64,000 nucleotides of DNA from positions 3,100,001 through 3,164,000 of the forward strand of contig OZ010792.1 in assembly GCA_963932465.1 (NCBI GenBank), read 5' to 3'. Numbering within the stretch: the first letter of the stretch is position 1; each line of letters starts with the position of its first letter. Source of the stretch: Maratus speciosus (taxonomy: Eukaryota > Arthropoda > Arachnida > Araneae > Salticidae). The position numbers and the translations under genes were made by a program. Shown here piece by piece: positions 1-10,706 of this stretch. The notes under the pieces were generated by a model. The model made no database searches, was not told where the DNA came from, and saw nothing but the letters and a program-made list of their open reading frames with translations.

Positions 1-790
1 CCGTGAAGAAACACCCAGGTTTTCATTGACTTCGTCGAAATTTCACACATTTTATTTTGTAAAAAATATTTCTACCGTCCGAATGTTTCAAAATTTTTGT
101 TGAAGATGTAAATCTGATCTATTGAGAATCTCAATACCATCTGAATTTGAATACCATCTCTTAAAATATTGTGTTCAAATGCGGTCGTTTAATTACTTTT
201 AGCGTAGTAAAATATCGTCTCCTTGAGGCGCGAAATGACTTGTATTTGCTGGTATATTTAAAAGGGTTTACATTCCTATTTTTTAAAATTGATTGTCCCA
301 TCGATAAGAAGGTGGTTTCAGATTTACGAACATATTACTGGTTTGTCAGTACCTCTAAAATTTTGTTCTGAAGGAGCAGAACCCCAACGAAACATTCAGA
401 TTTTTGCTGATTTCGTCGAAATTTTCACACATTTTATTTTGTAAGAGATATTTCTACCCGTTCGAACGTTTCAAAATTTTTGTAGGTGATGTAAATCAGG
501 TCTATTTATTGAGATCCTCTAAAAAGAATACGGTCGTTTAGTTATTTTTAGCGTAGAAAAAATATCGTCTTTGCGAGGCGCGAAGTGACCTGCGTTTACC
601 GGTGTATTTGAAAGGGTTAAAATTCATATTTGTTTTAAACCAATTGCACCACCAATTAGAAGAAGGTTTCACTTTAAGAACATATTTTTGGTTTGTCGAT
701 ACCTCCAAAACTGCGCCCTGGGAGGGCTTTGCAATAACAGAGAAAAAGTTTTTCGGAAAAACGACCCTTTTTCAAAACTGTTTTTCAAGC
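1..790. repeat. Two diverged tandem repeat units, cut by the window start
   Basis: The stretch from about 1 to 378 matches the stretch from about 379 to 790. Shared landmarks are TTCGTCGAAAT at 32 and 412, CGGTCGTTTA at 182 and 531, and GGTTTGTC followed by ACCTC at 340 and 690. The spacing varies from about 350 to 380 because of indels. The array may continue left of the window. The short frames at 171-371 and 602-796 lie in the same place in each unit, but they differ by frameshifts and look like chance. Family not recognised. Confidence 0.7.
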
Positions 791-1494
791 GGTTAACTGC
801 GATATTTTTTTAATTGATTGCGGCATTTGAGACGTTGGTCTTTCAGCATATGTCTTTCATTTTTAACTTTACTAAGCGGTTTGTCCGATGTAAGATAATA
901 AATAATGACAAAATACCCCCGAATTTTCTTTTTTTCGTTCTTCATTTTCAACTGATGCGTAAATAAGGCTTCTGTGCGTACGGCAGAGTTTTTTTCTTTC
1001 TCGCAAGGACCGAGTTGAGTTTTTAATGAGAGTGAGTTGCGATTTTTAATAACTGAACTAATCATTAGAATTTTAAAATTCTGTGTCTCAGGTGCATCAG
1101 GAGACATTTTGAGCTAGCGTCACAAAAATTTTCAGTCTCGTACGTGCTGTAGATTTTGCGAGCCATCACACACACAGAGACACACAGACAAAGCAAAACT
1201 TTCTTTTATTGGTATGGGTAAGTAGTGTAATTTTTAATAACCTTAGCATATAACTGGGATTAGCCTAGGACTGTCATTTTAGTTACCAAAATTCTTCAAA
1301 ATTTCGTCTTTTTTTTTTTAAGTTGAATTTTCTCTTACAGGATTGATGAAGAAAAATACATTATTGTTCCAAATGAAATATTATTTTATTAAATGAAATT
1401 AATCAGGACTTATCACAGAGTTATGCCTACAAAACAACGTTGTGCAGAAAAACATTTAAAGAAAGCAAATTAATTTAAATGCGATTTTCGCATT
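791..1494. other. Unassigned AT-rich intergenic sequence
   Basis: No coding signal. A short CA-rich tract near 1167-1190 precedes the motif ACTTTCTTTTATT, which loosely resembles the ACTTTCTTCTAT terminus of the Helentron-like family at 10.7 and 28.8 kb. That resemblance alone is not enough to annotate a copy. Confidence 0.4.
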
Positions 1495-1588
1495 TGAAGT
1501 ATCATTTTAACAACCGGTTCGCCGAACTCAACCCAAATTAACAACCGGTTCTACCGAACCGGTGCGAACCGGCTGAATCCCACCACTG
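1495..1588 (-). mobile_element. One terminus of a hAT-like element
   Basis: On the minus strand this begins CAGTGGTGGGATTCAG, a typical hAT-type terminus, and continues into several AACCGGTT-type palindromes that resemble hAT subterminal repeats. The matching second terminus and an 8-bp target duplication were not found, so this is a fragment or a copy truncated by later insertions. Confidence 0.5.
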
Positions 1589-2167
1589 AGTATATCCCCC
1601 TGCAAAAAATAAATTTAATAAAAATGCCGCCTTTTGTTGATAATGCTTTTTTTGTTAATGACAACAACTTTTCACGACTTCAAAGTTTAAAATTTTTTTA
1701 GACACACTTAAAATGTTATAAGCGTAACAGTATTTTTTTTTTCATACTAGGGGGCTCGGCCCCCTACGAGCTACGCTCGCCAACCCCCGTCCAGACACCG
1801 CAGACTCGAAATGCACGCTAATTTGATCGGCTTTAAAAAGATTTCGAAAGATTGAATTATAATTTAAAAAACAGTGGCGATCTCCCTATAAACGAATTTC
1901 TATTCATTTCTCTTTGATTGGGGAATTTTAACGCCAAATCCGCTGCGGTGCTACTTGATTATCCTGTCGACCAATTTCGCCAAATTATATAAATCGCCAA
2001 ACCACTCGCCAAATTATACAAATTGATATAATTTTTATTTTAAATAACGAAAGAACAAATAAATTCGTACAACATTAATAAAAACACAAATAAAACGTCG
2101 AAATAAAAATAACTTGATGACGTATCCACGTGTGACAACATTTCAAAATAAGCTAATATAAAAGGAA

Positions 2168-2201
2168 TCTCTCTATTCTAAAAAAAAGTAACTACCGCTG
2201 T

Positions 2202-2237
<36 letters not shown>

Positions 2238-3422
2238 TTTTGAATTTTTTGTGACCGGAGGTATTTCTTCGTTAATATTAAGCAAAATATTGCATACAAA
2301 AATATGAAAATCGGTGGAATTATAGAGAAATGTTTGATAAGCACGCTGATGCAGACAGTTTTCAAATCGAAGAAATATTTAAAGAGATATTTAATGCTAA
2401 AGTTGGACAAAATCGTTCATTAAAAAAGTTTTATAGGAGCAAAAACTGTACATCGGAATTTAATCCTTTTTAGATCATTTTATGCGTCAGAGTTTCCCGG
2501 TGTGCAGACTTCACTCAGTTTATTAATTTGACTCATATTTTGAGGTTTTATTTCTAATTTAAATTCAAATTTTTAGCATTTCGAGAGATATTATTTTACA
2601 CATTTTAGAAAATTGTATTAATTTAAACTGTTGCCAACTGTATAAACAACGTTAGCAATAATATTTGCTTCAAATTAAAAATTTATTTTACACGTGACTA
2701 TTATAAACAAGAAAATATAAAAAGCAGGAACTCATTGAAAAGTATCATAAAAACTATATTACACGTGAATTTTAAAAGTGAAAGAATGTTGCAAAATAAT
2801 AAATTCATTAACATCCGTTAGAAGTCTTAAATAGGAGAAATTACGTCACATTACACACACGTAAAATAAACACAAAATAATATTGCAAACAGTTTAAATT
2901 TAAAAATTGCGCGAGACATTTATGTAATATTTTAAGATGATATTTTCAACTATTTTTATTAGGCTAGCTCAAATAATATTTCATTTCTAACATAATTATT
3001 GTCACGTGAATAGTAAAAGGAGAAAGGAAAGTTTAGTGAAAATTACGTCAGATTAAAAACGATACATTTAAAGTGTCATTAAAAAAAAACTTTCTTTTCG
3101 CTTTGTTAAAAAATACCGGGAGGCAAAGACTGTTTATTTAATTCATTTTATATTAGCTTATTTTGAAATGTCAACAGATTTTATTTAATTAAAGACGGAA
3201 ACAGCCATTGTATCATTTAACAGCCGCTGAGTTGGCTTTAAAATTCCCCAATCAAAGAGAAATGAGTAGAAACCCGTTTATAGGGAGATCGCCACTGTTT
3301 TTAAACTTATAATTCAATCTTCCGAAATATTTTTTAAGCCGATCAAATTAGCGTGCTTTTAGAGTCTGCGGTGTCTGAACGGGGGTTGACGAGCGTAGCT
3401 CGTAGGGGGCAGCGCCCCCTAG
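2168..3422 (+). mobile_element. Non-autonomous Helitron (inner copy), inserted into the outer copy
   Basis: It starts with TC (TCTCTCTATTCT) at 2168 and ends GGGGGCAGCGCCCCCTAG at 3422. The flanking bases are A (2167) and T (3423), the classic A|T Helitron target with no duplication. Its sequence is the reverse complement of the surrounding copy, so the alignment of the two gives the empty site exactly: GGAA joins to TTAAG. Length 1255 bp. No Rep/helicase frame is present. Long arginine frames on the minus strand here are only the CCG run translated. Confidence 0.92.
2204..2236. repeat. (CCG)11 microsatellite in the Helitron 5' subterminal region
   Basis: Eleven uninterrupted CCG triplets. 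The outer copy carries five CGG at the matching place (about 4245-4259), the 45.7-kb copy about two, and the 50.4-kb copy none. Confidence 0.95.
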
Positions 3423-4397
3423 TTAAGTAAAGAGAGTCTTTGTCTCCTGGTATTTTTTAACAAAGCGAAAAGAAAGTTCTTTTAAATGAGACATTTTAAA
3501 TTAATTCTCAAAATATCAAATAAATGTCTAGCGCAATTTCTAAATTTAACTTTTTTGCAATATTATTTTGTGTTCATTTTATGTAATAACTATAATGTGA
3601 CGTAAATATGACGTAATTTCTCCTAAGACTTCTAACGCATGTTAATGAATTTATTATTTTACAATATCCTTTCTCTTTTAAAATTCACGTGTATACTTTT
3701 TATGACGTAATTTTTAATAAGTTCCTGCTTTTTATACGTAATTATTTAATTCTAATTTGAAAGTTTTTTTCCTGTTTATAATAGTCACGTGTAAATAAAT
3801 TTTTAATGTGAAGCAAACATTATTGCTTGCGCTTTTTATACAGTTGGCAACAGTTTAAATTAGTACAATTTTCTGAAATCTGTAAAAAATATCTCTAGAA
3901 ATGCTGAAAATTTGAATTTAAAATAGAAATAAAGCCTGAAAAAAAGAGTCAAAATGAAAAAATTAATGCAATCTGCACTCCGGGAAATTCTAACGCATAA
4001 AATGATCTAAAAATGATTACACTGCCATGTATAGTTTTTGCTGCTATAAAACTTTTTTAGTGGAACGATTTTGTCCAACTTTAGCATTAAATAACTCTTA
4101 AAATAATTCTTCGATTTGAAAACTGTCCGCATCAGCGTGTTTATCAAACATTTCTGTATAAAACCACCGATTTTCATATTTTTGTATGCATTATTTTTGT
4201 TAATATTAACGAAGAAAGGCCTCCGGTCACAAAAAAATCAAAACCGGCGGCGGCGGCGGTGACAGCGGTAGTTACTTTTTTTTAGAATAGAGAGAAACTG
4301 CGTACCTTATATATTATGCATAAATTATTTGAAGATGATTTGTAGACTGCATATTGAAAAATGATTATATTTATTACATGCTACATTTGAAAACCGG

Positions 4398-4476
4398 GCA
4401 GTCAAGAATGCCAACTGACGGCAGTTCTTAAAAACTAGCCGCCCTTGGCGACCAGTTTGGTCTCCCTTAAGTGCAA
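4398..4476 (-). repeat. Short dispersed repeat, copy 1
   Basis: Inverted match to 21693-21751: the shared core on the minus strand reads TTAAGGGAGACCAAACTGG followed by TCGC, then AAGGGCGGCTAG. Family unknown; no termini resolved. Confidence 0.6.
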
Positions 4477-4550
4477 AATTTATTTTACTTGCTCAATCCT
4501 TCGGCAAATCGGAAGTTTCTGATACAGAAATCACGAACCCGGTATTCTTA

Positions 4551-4833
4551 TGTTAGGCGGGCGCAGGTGATAAATAACCAAATATTGCCACAAACTGAAA
4601 TATTTAAAATTTATTACTCTCAAATATTTCTTTAAAACAAAGAAAACAAAAAAGAAAAGTAATAAATAATACCATAAACCATGACATTTAATTTTAACCT
4701 CAAAGCTTTGTTTTAATTTACCACGCGAAAAATTGTTTATGACAGTCGCATGAAATGGACTATTACAATACTGATGACATGATGGATATGGAACAATATT
4801 TGGCGATTTATCACCTGCGCACGGCTAACATTA
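4551..4833. mobile_element. MITE with ~35-bp inverted termini
   Basis: The left end (GTTAGGCGGGCGCAGGTGAT) and the reverse complement of the right end (GTTAGCCGTGCGCAGGTGAT) match, and the match continues through AAAT.(A/G)CCAAATATTG. About 283 bp, no frame. A related terminus occurs at about 25117-25156. The class is not clear, because no target duplication could be fixed. Confidence 0.7.
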
Positions 4834-5089
4834 AACTATTAAATTGACCGCCTGGCATGTAAAAAACGAAGCGGTCAACCCGGAACTGTTGATGACAGTC
4901 ACATGACTTAGGCTATTATTATAGAGATTTTGACTTTTTTTTTTCAAACTATTTCACTAAGGAACCAAAAAAATTACTGGTGATCATATCTTAATAGTAA
5001 AAACAAACACACGCAGTTTCATTAAAATCTGTTATGGTGGGTTACATATTGATATTTTACTGCCTGATTTGATGTGGTAATTTGATGCG

Positions 5090-5346
5090 TGTGCCCCAAT
5101 AGAAATATTTCCGAATTGAAAAATCCCTCGTCCCAAACGCCAAGAAAGCTGAAAAGATTTAAGGGCAAAATAAATCATCCTTTTAAAAATACTTTTGTTT
5201 TGTGTAACCCATAACGGTTTTGGAACAAGATAAAGTAATGTATCTATAACTCATTCTATCTTGTATTACAATTATTCGATGTGTTAAATGAATTTTATAA
5301 CAAGTTATTTTAATGGTACTTATAAGTACCGTCAGTAGATAAAGGG
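5090..5346 (-). mobile_element. Truncated piggyBac-like MITE (same family as 9711-10241)
   Basis: The right end reads GATAAAGGG followed by TTAA at 5347-5350, and the sequence inward is the reverse complement of 9711 onwards (GTACTTATAAGTACCGTC, AACAAGATAAAGTA). The second terminus is missing on the left, so this copy is truncated. Confidence 0.65.
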
Positions 5347-5829
5347 TTAAAACAGTGAATACAAACTTTGTACATCATTGTGCAATGTAACATCCTAAAA
5401 CTATAATTGAAATTTTATCTGCTCGTATTATTTCATTAATCACTATTTCTGGGTCAAATATCAGCAAGGCATGATTTCGCGGAATTTCGCTACGAGATAC
5501 TCTTACGCGCCCATTCATGATTTTGGGAGAGACCAAAAAATATAAAACAAAATAAACAAAAACCCAAAGGATGAAAGAAGGAAGAGAAAACAGTGAAAGA
5601 GGTTCCTTATTTCATCAGGGTTCGGATGGCGCCAAATTCGTCCAATGATTGATAGCGTGAAAAACGCTATTTTGAAAGAGAGAGCTTTATATACACTCGA
5701 TAAAAAGCATGCCACATGCAACAGACATGGTTGATGCATTCATAAAAAAAATTTGGGGCGATTTTTGAAAAAGGAAGGGGGTGCATGAGATCAGTGTTTG
5801 TAAACAAGGTGGGCTCCATCTTGTCGATC

Positions 5830-6050
5830 CGATTGCGAGTGGATTACACAGATTTCGTCACTGGGAGGGAGATTAAACCGGGAATTTGATTATTTGCAGA
5901 GGCAGCCCGGCGCCGACGATTTTTTGATGGCATTTTCCTCGTTTTTAGTTTCTTGTTTCTTTTTTTACTTATTTAATCGCGTATTTCCTGGAAGAAATTA
6001 TGGATTTTATTTTATATTTTTAAGCGATGTGTATCCGTTTTAGTTTTGCT
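5830..6050 (+). repeat. Dispersed direct repeat, copy 1 of 2
   Basis: Matches 7775-8020 in the same orientation. Shared landmarks are ACACAGATTTCGTCA, GGGAATTTGATTA, AGAGGCAG, a run of TTTCTTG/TTTCTTT words, and ATATTTTTAAG(C/A)GATG. The offset is about 1.95 kb. It may be a segmental duplication or the two ends of an unresolved element. Confidence 0.6.
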
Positions 6051-6430
6051 CTTGTTCGAGTCGAGTCTTGGTCCGACCCGAACGCTATATTTTTTTAAGG
6101 TCCAGTCCGCATCCCGACTCGAATCCGACGAAAACATTTTCGTCGAATTGACCATAAACACAAAGAAAATGCGTCTACAAGTTAATGCGATTATGGAAAA
6201 ATAGTGTATACTCATATCTGTAGTCAATTTTACCTTTTAGATCGAAAAATAAGTTTATATATATATTTTTTTTAGTTTTTCAACTGAAACAATATTTTGT
6301 ATACTTTCTTTTGAAAAATTGGGCTAGCCAAAACTCGGTCCGCCAGGGTGAAAACTCAACTCGAACCCGAAATCAAAGACATGCAATCGGGAAAAAAAAA
6401 GTGCCAACCCGTCCCGATGTAGGACTGTAA
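6050..6430. other. Sequence rich in CCCGA/TCGGG words, possible old hAT-like element
   Basis: Many short words such as CCGACCCGAAC, CCCGACTCGAA and CTCGAACCCGAAA occur near both sides of an AT-rich middle. Similar GGGTCGGG-type subterminal repeats flank the hAT-like elements near 33-43 kb. No termini or duplications could be fixed. Confidence 0.35.
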
Positions 6431-6495
6431 TCAGTTTTGTGAATTTCGAATAAAGAAAGCGAAACTAAGGATAGCTGGATAGTCGATCATTTTTA

Positions 6496-6880
6496 TTAAG
6501 GTTGTTCTCAAATCAAAAGGAAATTCATTTTTGTTCGGAAAAGCTTGAAATTGGCATGTGTACTTATTCAGAAACTATGTAATCAACAGACGTTTTCCAT
6601 TTTTTTCGTAAAGGCAGAAAATACTGTGAAAAGGGGGGCATTTAGAACCCAAACTTCCGCACGCGGCACCGCGATTTAGGCGAAAAACCGATCGTCAGTA
6701 ACGAGAATTGCTTATAATTCGATAAGTAATTTATTTATTTAAAAAACTTTTAAAGCTTATTTCGATCCCAAATAGCACGGTCAGGCCTGCCAATTTTATG
6801 CCTTTACTTTAAAAAAAATGAATCTGAAAATGTGTCAGAAATTTTCGCGCCGTTCAGCAGCGGATTTGAGAACCACCTAA
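6496..6880 (+). mobile_element. MITE family with AAGG-TGTTCTC termini, copy 1
   Basis: It begins TTAAGGTTGTTCTCAAAT and ends ATTTGAGAACCACCTAA, which are near-perfect inverted ends of about 18 bp. Internal landmarks (AAATTCATTTTTG, CTTATTCAGAAACTAT, AAAATGTGTCAGAAA) are shared with the copies at 7.2, 17.2, 22.4 and 43.6 kb. No frame. Confidence 0.75.
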
Positions 6881-6960
6881 AGAGAAAATAGAGTAAACGT
6901 TGTGTCATCGGATCGGGTAATCAGATGGGGCGTTTTTTTCGGTCTTATTCGGATTGGGTT

Positions 6961-7020
6961 GACTCTACTTTTTATTTATTTATTTATTTATTTATTTTAG
7001 GGGGGGGGGGGGGAGGTGGT
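6961..7020. repeat. (TTTA)n plus G-tract low-complexity stretch
   Basis: A TTTA tetranucleotide array is followed by an uninterrupted G run near 7001-7013. Confidence 0.85.
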
Positions 7021-7224
7021 ATTTGCTTGTCGAATTCAGGTTATCCATTTTTTTTTTCTTAATAGAAGACAACAGTGTTCTGTCAGAGGAAAAAAGACTA
7101 CACATTTTAATAATAATGAGTACAGCTATTTATTTTACTTCATAAAATATTAAATTGGTATTAGAGACATAATTTTTTTTACAATAATTGCATTGATTCT
7201 CTCCCATTATAGTCGGGTTTAGGT

Positions 7225-7670
7225 ATAAGGCTGTTCTCAAATTGCAACTAGCTATTTTCTGACACATTTCTGAATTCTTTTTTTTTTTTTTCATTATCGC
7301 ACGAAATTACCAGATGCTAATATTCAAAACCTGTGTAATCGAATATCCCCCCCCCCCACACACACACACACAATTTTTCAGTAACGACATAAGATCTTTC
7401 AGATACCGCTGCCAAAGTTGGCGTTTTGAACCGAATATCCGGACGGGGAGACGGGACAGCGAGGGAAAGAAAGAAAGAAAACTGCTGTCATGAGATAACA
7501 ATCGCTTATAACCCAAGATGTGATTCATTTATTGAAAAATGAAAAAAAAAATCGACTACAAAATCACTTTAATAGTCATCCCTGTAAATGTGGTGCTTTT
7601 ACATTTATTTAATAATGAGTTCGTGAATCTGTCCGAAAAATTTACTTTGTTGAGCGAAGAAAAAATATTT
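7225..7670 (+). mobile_element. MITE family with AAGG-TGTTCTC termini, copy 2
   Basis: The left terminus is TAAGGCTGTTCTCAAAT. The internal word GGCGTTTTGAACCGAAT at about 7419 and the trailing TTGTTGAGCG-type word near 7650 match the family. The right terminus is eroded. A C-tract and CA array (about 7348-7372) and a GAAA run have expanded inside it. Confidence 0.6.
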
Positions 7671-7774
7671 GTGTCGTATATTTCGAGATTCGTTCGAAGT
7701 GAAGTGTGACTTCATTTAAAATGAAATTTTCCGGTACGGCTTGGGTATAACGCGACACAATCCATCTAGGAGTC

Positions 7775-8020
7775 TCGATCACTTTGTCCGAATGACACAG
7801 ATTTCGTCATTGGAGTGTCAAGGAGCGAAATTAGAGTGGGAATTTGATTAATACCAGAGGCAGACGGGCACCTATAGCTTTTTTTATGTTCCCCATCCCC
7901 CGTTTCTTTTTTTTCCCCCGCCACTATTTCTTGTTTGTTTCTTTTTATTTAATAAAATATTTCTTTGTCGAAATCAGTGGTTTTGTTGTATATTTTTAAG
8001 AGATGCATATGCATATCTGT
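7775..8020 (+). repeat. Dispersed direct repeat, copy 2 of 2
   Basis: Second copy of the block described at 5830-6050, clearly diverged, in the same orientation. Confidence 0.6.
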
Positions 8021-8316
8021 TTTGAGAATTTTGAATAAAAAGGAAGTGGAGTTAGGTAGAGTCGAATGAATAAACATCGTTTTTGATTGAGAGAATAAAG
8101 GGAAATAGTGGGAGATCCGTGTCACTTTGCTAGAAATGAAATCCGATCGATGTTCAAAGAGCTTAATATTTTAGATGACTCTCAAAATATAGACTCGAAT
8201 AAGATCCTGAAACTCTATTAATTGTAGTTTTCAGGCACTCATAACGAAAAAACGTGTTTATAGTGTAAGAAAACGCGGAAAATTCAGCAAATTCAAAGTA
8301 TGAATAAATAAAAAAC

Positions 8317-8615
8317 AACGTTTAAAGCTCTTTATTTCTTGTTGCAAACTAGTTTCGGTAGCCAAGCGTACCGTCATCAGTGCAAAATAGACAACAGAAA
8401 CGGGCAATGTAAGAGAATTCCCTTACATTGGCTGTTTACTAAAATTTCCTGTAATTTTATTGGCTAATAAACTTTATCATTGAATCCGCCTCTCCTACAT
8501 ATATTTCAGTAATTTTCTTTTCTGAGCAATCCTATTTTGCACTGATGGCGGTACGCTATGGCTAGCGAAACTAGTTTGCAACAAGAAATAAAGCGTTTTG
8601 GTACTTTAAACGTTT
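8317..8615. mobile_element. MITE with long (~65-bp) inverted termini
   Basis: The left arm contains TTTATTTCTTGTTGCAAACT, AGTTTCG, then CGTACCGTCATCAGTGCAAAATAG. The right arm is its reverse complement (CTATTTTGCACTGATGGCGG ... AAGAAATAAAGC) and ends AAACGTT. About 300 bp, foldback in structure, no frame. Superfamily not assigned. Confidence 0.8.
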
Positions 8616-8937
8616 TATTGTCTATTTATTTACATTGTACATGAGCCAAGTAATTTCTTATTGTAAATTGTATTGTGTGTTTATAACATTTTGATCGTAC
8701 AGAAAAGGAATTTTTACTGTCTTATTTGTTAGAGCATGGAGAAATGCTTTCCAAATATAACTTATAGAACTCTCGGGCAGTGTAAAAAATTTTAATTTCG
8801 TAACTTTTTCAACAATAACTAATTATGATGTAATTGGATGATGAAGAACAGCATTTGAAATAATCTTGCAGCTGGAATTATACCTCTAAAGCTAAGAGTT
8901 AGCTATTGTACAATGATAGCAGTGTGGACACCCTGTA

Positions 8938-9384
8938 CAGGTATACCCCGACTTACGTAAGTAATGCGTTCCGTAAACTTTTGCGTATGTCGAATTTTAC
9001 GTAAGTCGAATTTGTAAATTCCTTAGGTAAAATTTCGTCAGAAACTGCAATATTTATTATATATATATAATATATACATTATTTACACAGTATTATTTTA
9101 TAAATAAAATAGCATGTAGCAGTATTTACTTAGATATGAACTATAAAAGTATGAAAAAAGTATAAAAACAAACTAAAAGAACACTTTTCAAATAAAAAGT
9201 ATCTTGTGGAATATGGGTTTTATAAATTTAACGTTGTTGAATTAATTTATATCAATTTTGAATCTACATCAAACGAACAGCTCTGAAGCTGGAAGAAAAA
9301 ATACACTCGTTCCTCTTCACCGAAACTTTAAAATTAGGTTTCAATATGGTTTGAATTCAGGTAACAGAATTGTAACGGTTAAAC

Positions 9385-9415
<31 letters not shown>

Positions 9416-9673
9416 GGCTCATTTTAATCAGATTTGTGTTTGTTTTGTTAAAGATTTGATTATATATCCCAATAAAAATATAACTATATCTAATATATAA
9501 AACTACATTATTGTTGTGGTTTTTATCTACATATTTTATTTATAAAACAATTATCAAAAGTATGCAAATGCGTCCCAAACGCGTTAGTATGTTCATAAAT
9601 ATAATTTTCGAAATTTCTTACGTAAGTATGGAATTTACGTAAGTCGAGTCTTACGTAAGCAGAAGGATGCCTG
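8938..9673. mobile_element. Non-autonomous Tc1/mariner-like element
   Basis: The left end is CAGGTATACCCCGACTTACG and the right end, read inward, is CAGGCATCCTTCTGCTTACG. Both are preceded by the TA target (8936-8937 and 9674-9675). GTAAGTCGA words recur just inside both ends. Length 736 bp, AT-rich with a long T run at about 9390-9415 and no transposase. The short frame at 9258-9500 crosses the T run and is not credible. Confidence 0.82.
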
Positions 9674-9710
9674 TATATAGAGAAATTGAGTAATTTCCTC
9701 GTTTTTTTAA

Positions 9711-10241
9711 CCCTTTATGAGCCGACGGTACTTAAAAGTACCATTAAAATAACTTGTTATAAAATTCATTCAATGCATCGATTAGTAGTAAGACAGTTTA
9801 GAATGAGTTATAGATACTTTACTTCATCTTGTTCCAAAAGCATTATGAACTGCACCAAACAAAAATATTTTTAAAGGTATGATTTCTTTTGCGTTTGCAT
9901 CTTTTCAGTTTTCTTGACGTTGAAAGGTTGGGGGGGGGGGGGGGGTCAGTTCGGAAATATTTCTATATTTCTGTTGTAAGAACATATTTGTACAATTCCT
10001 AATTCTACAAAATACAAAAAAATAAATAAATAAATAAAAAATAAATTAAAGATTTGAGTGGAGTTATAAATAGTGCACAAAATCCCTATCAATTCAAATT
10101 GAATTAATTAGTTTTAATGGGCAAAATCCTTCTAAAACCTATTAAATGATTGTATAAATCTTCTAATGTAGCTTCAAAAATTCACGAAAAATGCTTTAGA
10201 AGGTGAAATTTTCATGAATTCCTAATTTGGGACATAAAGGG
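9711..10241. mobile_element. piggyBac-like MITE with TTAA target duplication
   Basis: Flanked by TTAA at 9707-9710 and 10242-10245. The termini are CCCTTTATGAGCC and, from the right, CCCTTTATGTCCC. Length 531 bp. A G-tract lies at about 9930-9945. It has no transposase. The family has a truncated second copy at 5090-5346. Confidence 0.82.
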
Positions 10242-10310
10242 TTAATCTGTTAAAAAGTGAAATTATCTCTGCTTTTCGTTAATCGCACCGGCTGAGAGAA
10301 CGAAACAGTT

Positions 10311-10604
10311 TCATTCATCCGCGGCCAGCAGCTGTCTCCTTACTCCACACCTCCCACGCCTTCTCGTAAATCGGTTACTCCACCTTCGAAAAATCAATGC
10401 TCTCTCCCCGGAGTAAAGAACAAACGCAGGAAATTCGCCGAAAATAAACCGAACATCTTCCGGTGTGCATCGCATCCTCACCCCGTAACCAAACACAATA
10501 ATATCCGTGTCTTTCTTCCACTTCACCTCAACATAGGCCGATGACGGACACTTCCGAAGTCTTCCTTTCCACTTTTTGTGCCCCGTCAGTAGTGTTCTGA
10601 ACAT
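10311..10604 (-). CDS. Possible host coding exon, function unknown
   Basis: A 97-codon open frame on the minus strand in a conspicuously GC-richer, non-repetitive island of about 300 bp. The protein is basic and mixed in composition (WKGRLRKCPSSAYVEVKW, then CTPEDVRFIFGEFPAF), unlike the low-complexity frames elsewhere. A GTAAGG donor-like word lies inside the 3' part of the frame (about 10336-10341 on the plus strand as CCTTAC), and a pyrimidine-rich stretch ending in CAG lies at its 5' end, so the true exon could be shorter than the frame. I recognise no domain. It may be a host exon, a pseudogene fragment, or chance. It is not part of any flanking element I could delimit. Confidence 0.35.
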   Translation of the reverse strand: MFRTLLTGHKKWKGRLRKCPSSAYVEVKWKKDTDIIVFGYGVRMRCTPEDVRFIFGEFPAFVLYSGERALIFRRWSNRFTRRRGRCGVRRQLLAADE

Positions 10605-10706
10605 GAAAATTTTATGTAGAGTCAGTCTGAATTCTAAATCCCAAACTAGTATTAGACCTAGAGGTGGTGAAGAAATTTACTGCATGTTAGGAAAGTTGAC
10701 ATATTA

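Larger units (their letters stand above)
1747..4295 (-). mobile_element. Non-autonomous Helitron (outer copy), split by a second Helitron
   Basis: Read on the minus strand, the element ends at the left with two hairpins (GAGC-GTA-GCTC, then GGGGGC/GCCCCC) and the terminal tetranucleotide CTAG at 1747-1750, followed by a host T. Its 5' side is at about 4295 and reads TCTCTCTATTCT followed by an A-tract and a CGG/CCG run. The two pieces 1747-2167 and 3423-4295 add to about 1.29 kb and are continuous once the inner copy is removed. It shows no open reading frame, so it is non-autonomous. The exact 5' base is uncertain: this copy and the one at 45.7 kb share a few extra bases (CAGT) before TTCTCTC. 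Confidence 0.88.

Noticed and set aside
2201..2410. Minus-strand frame ending in a polyarginine tail
   Set aside because: The arginines come from the CCG run of a non-autonomous Helitron, and the rest is AT-driven; no homology or start context.
9258..9500. 80-codon frame with a polyphenylalanine stretch
   Set aside because: It crosses a T homopolymer inside a TA-flanked mariner-like element.
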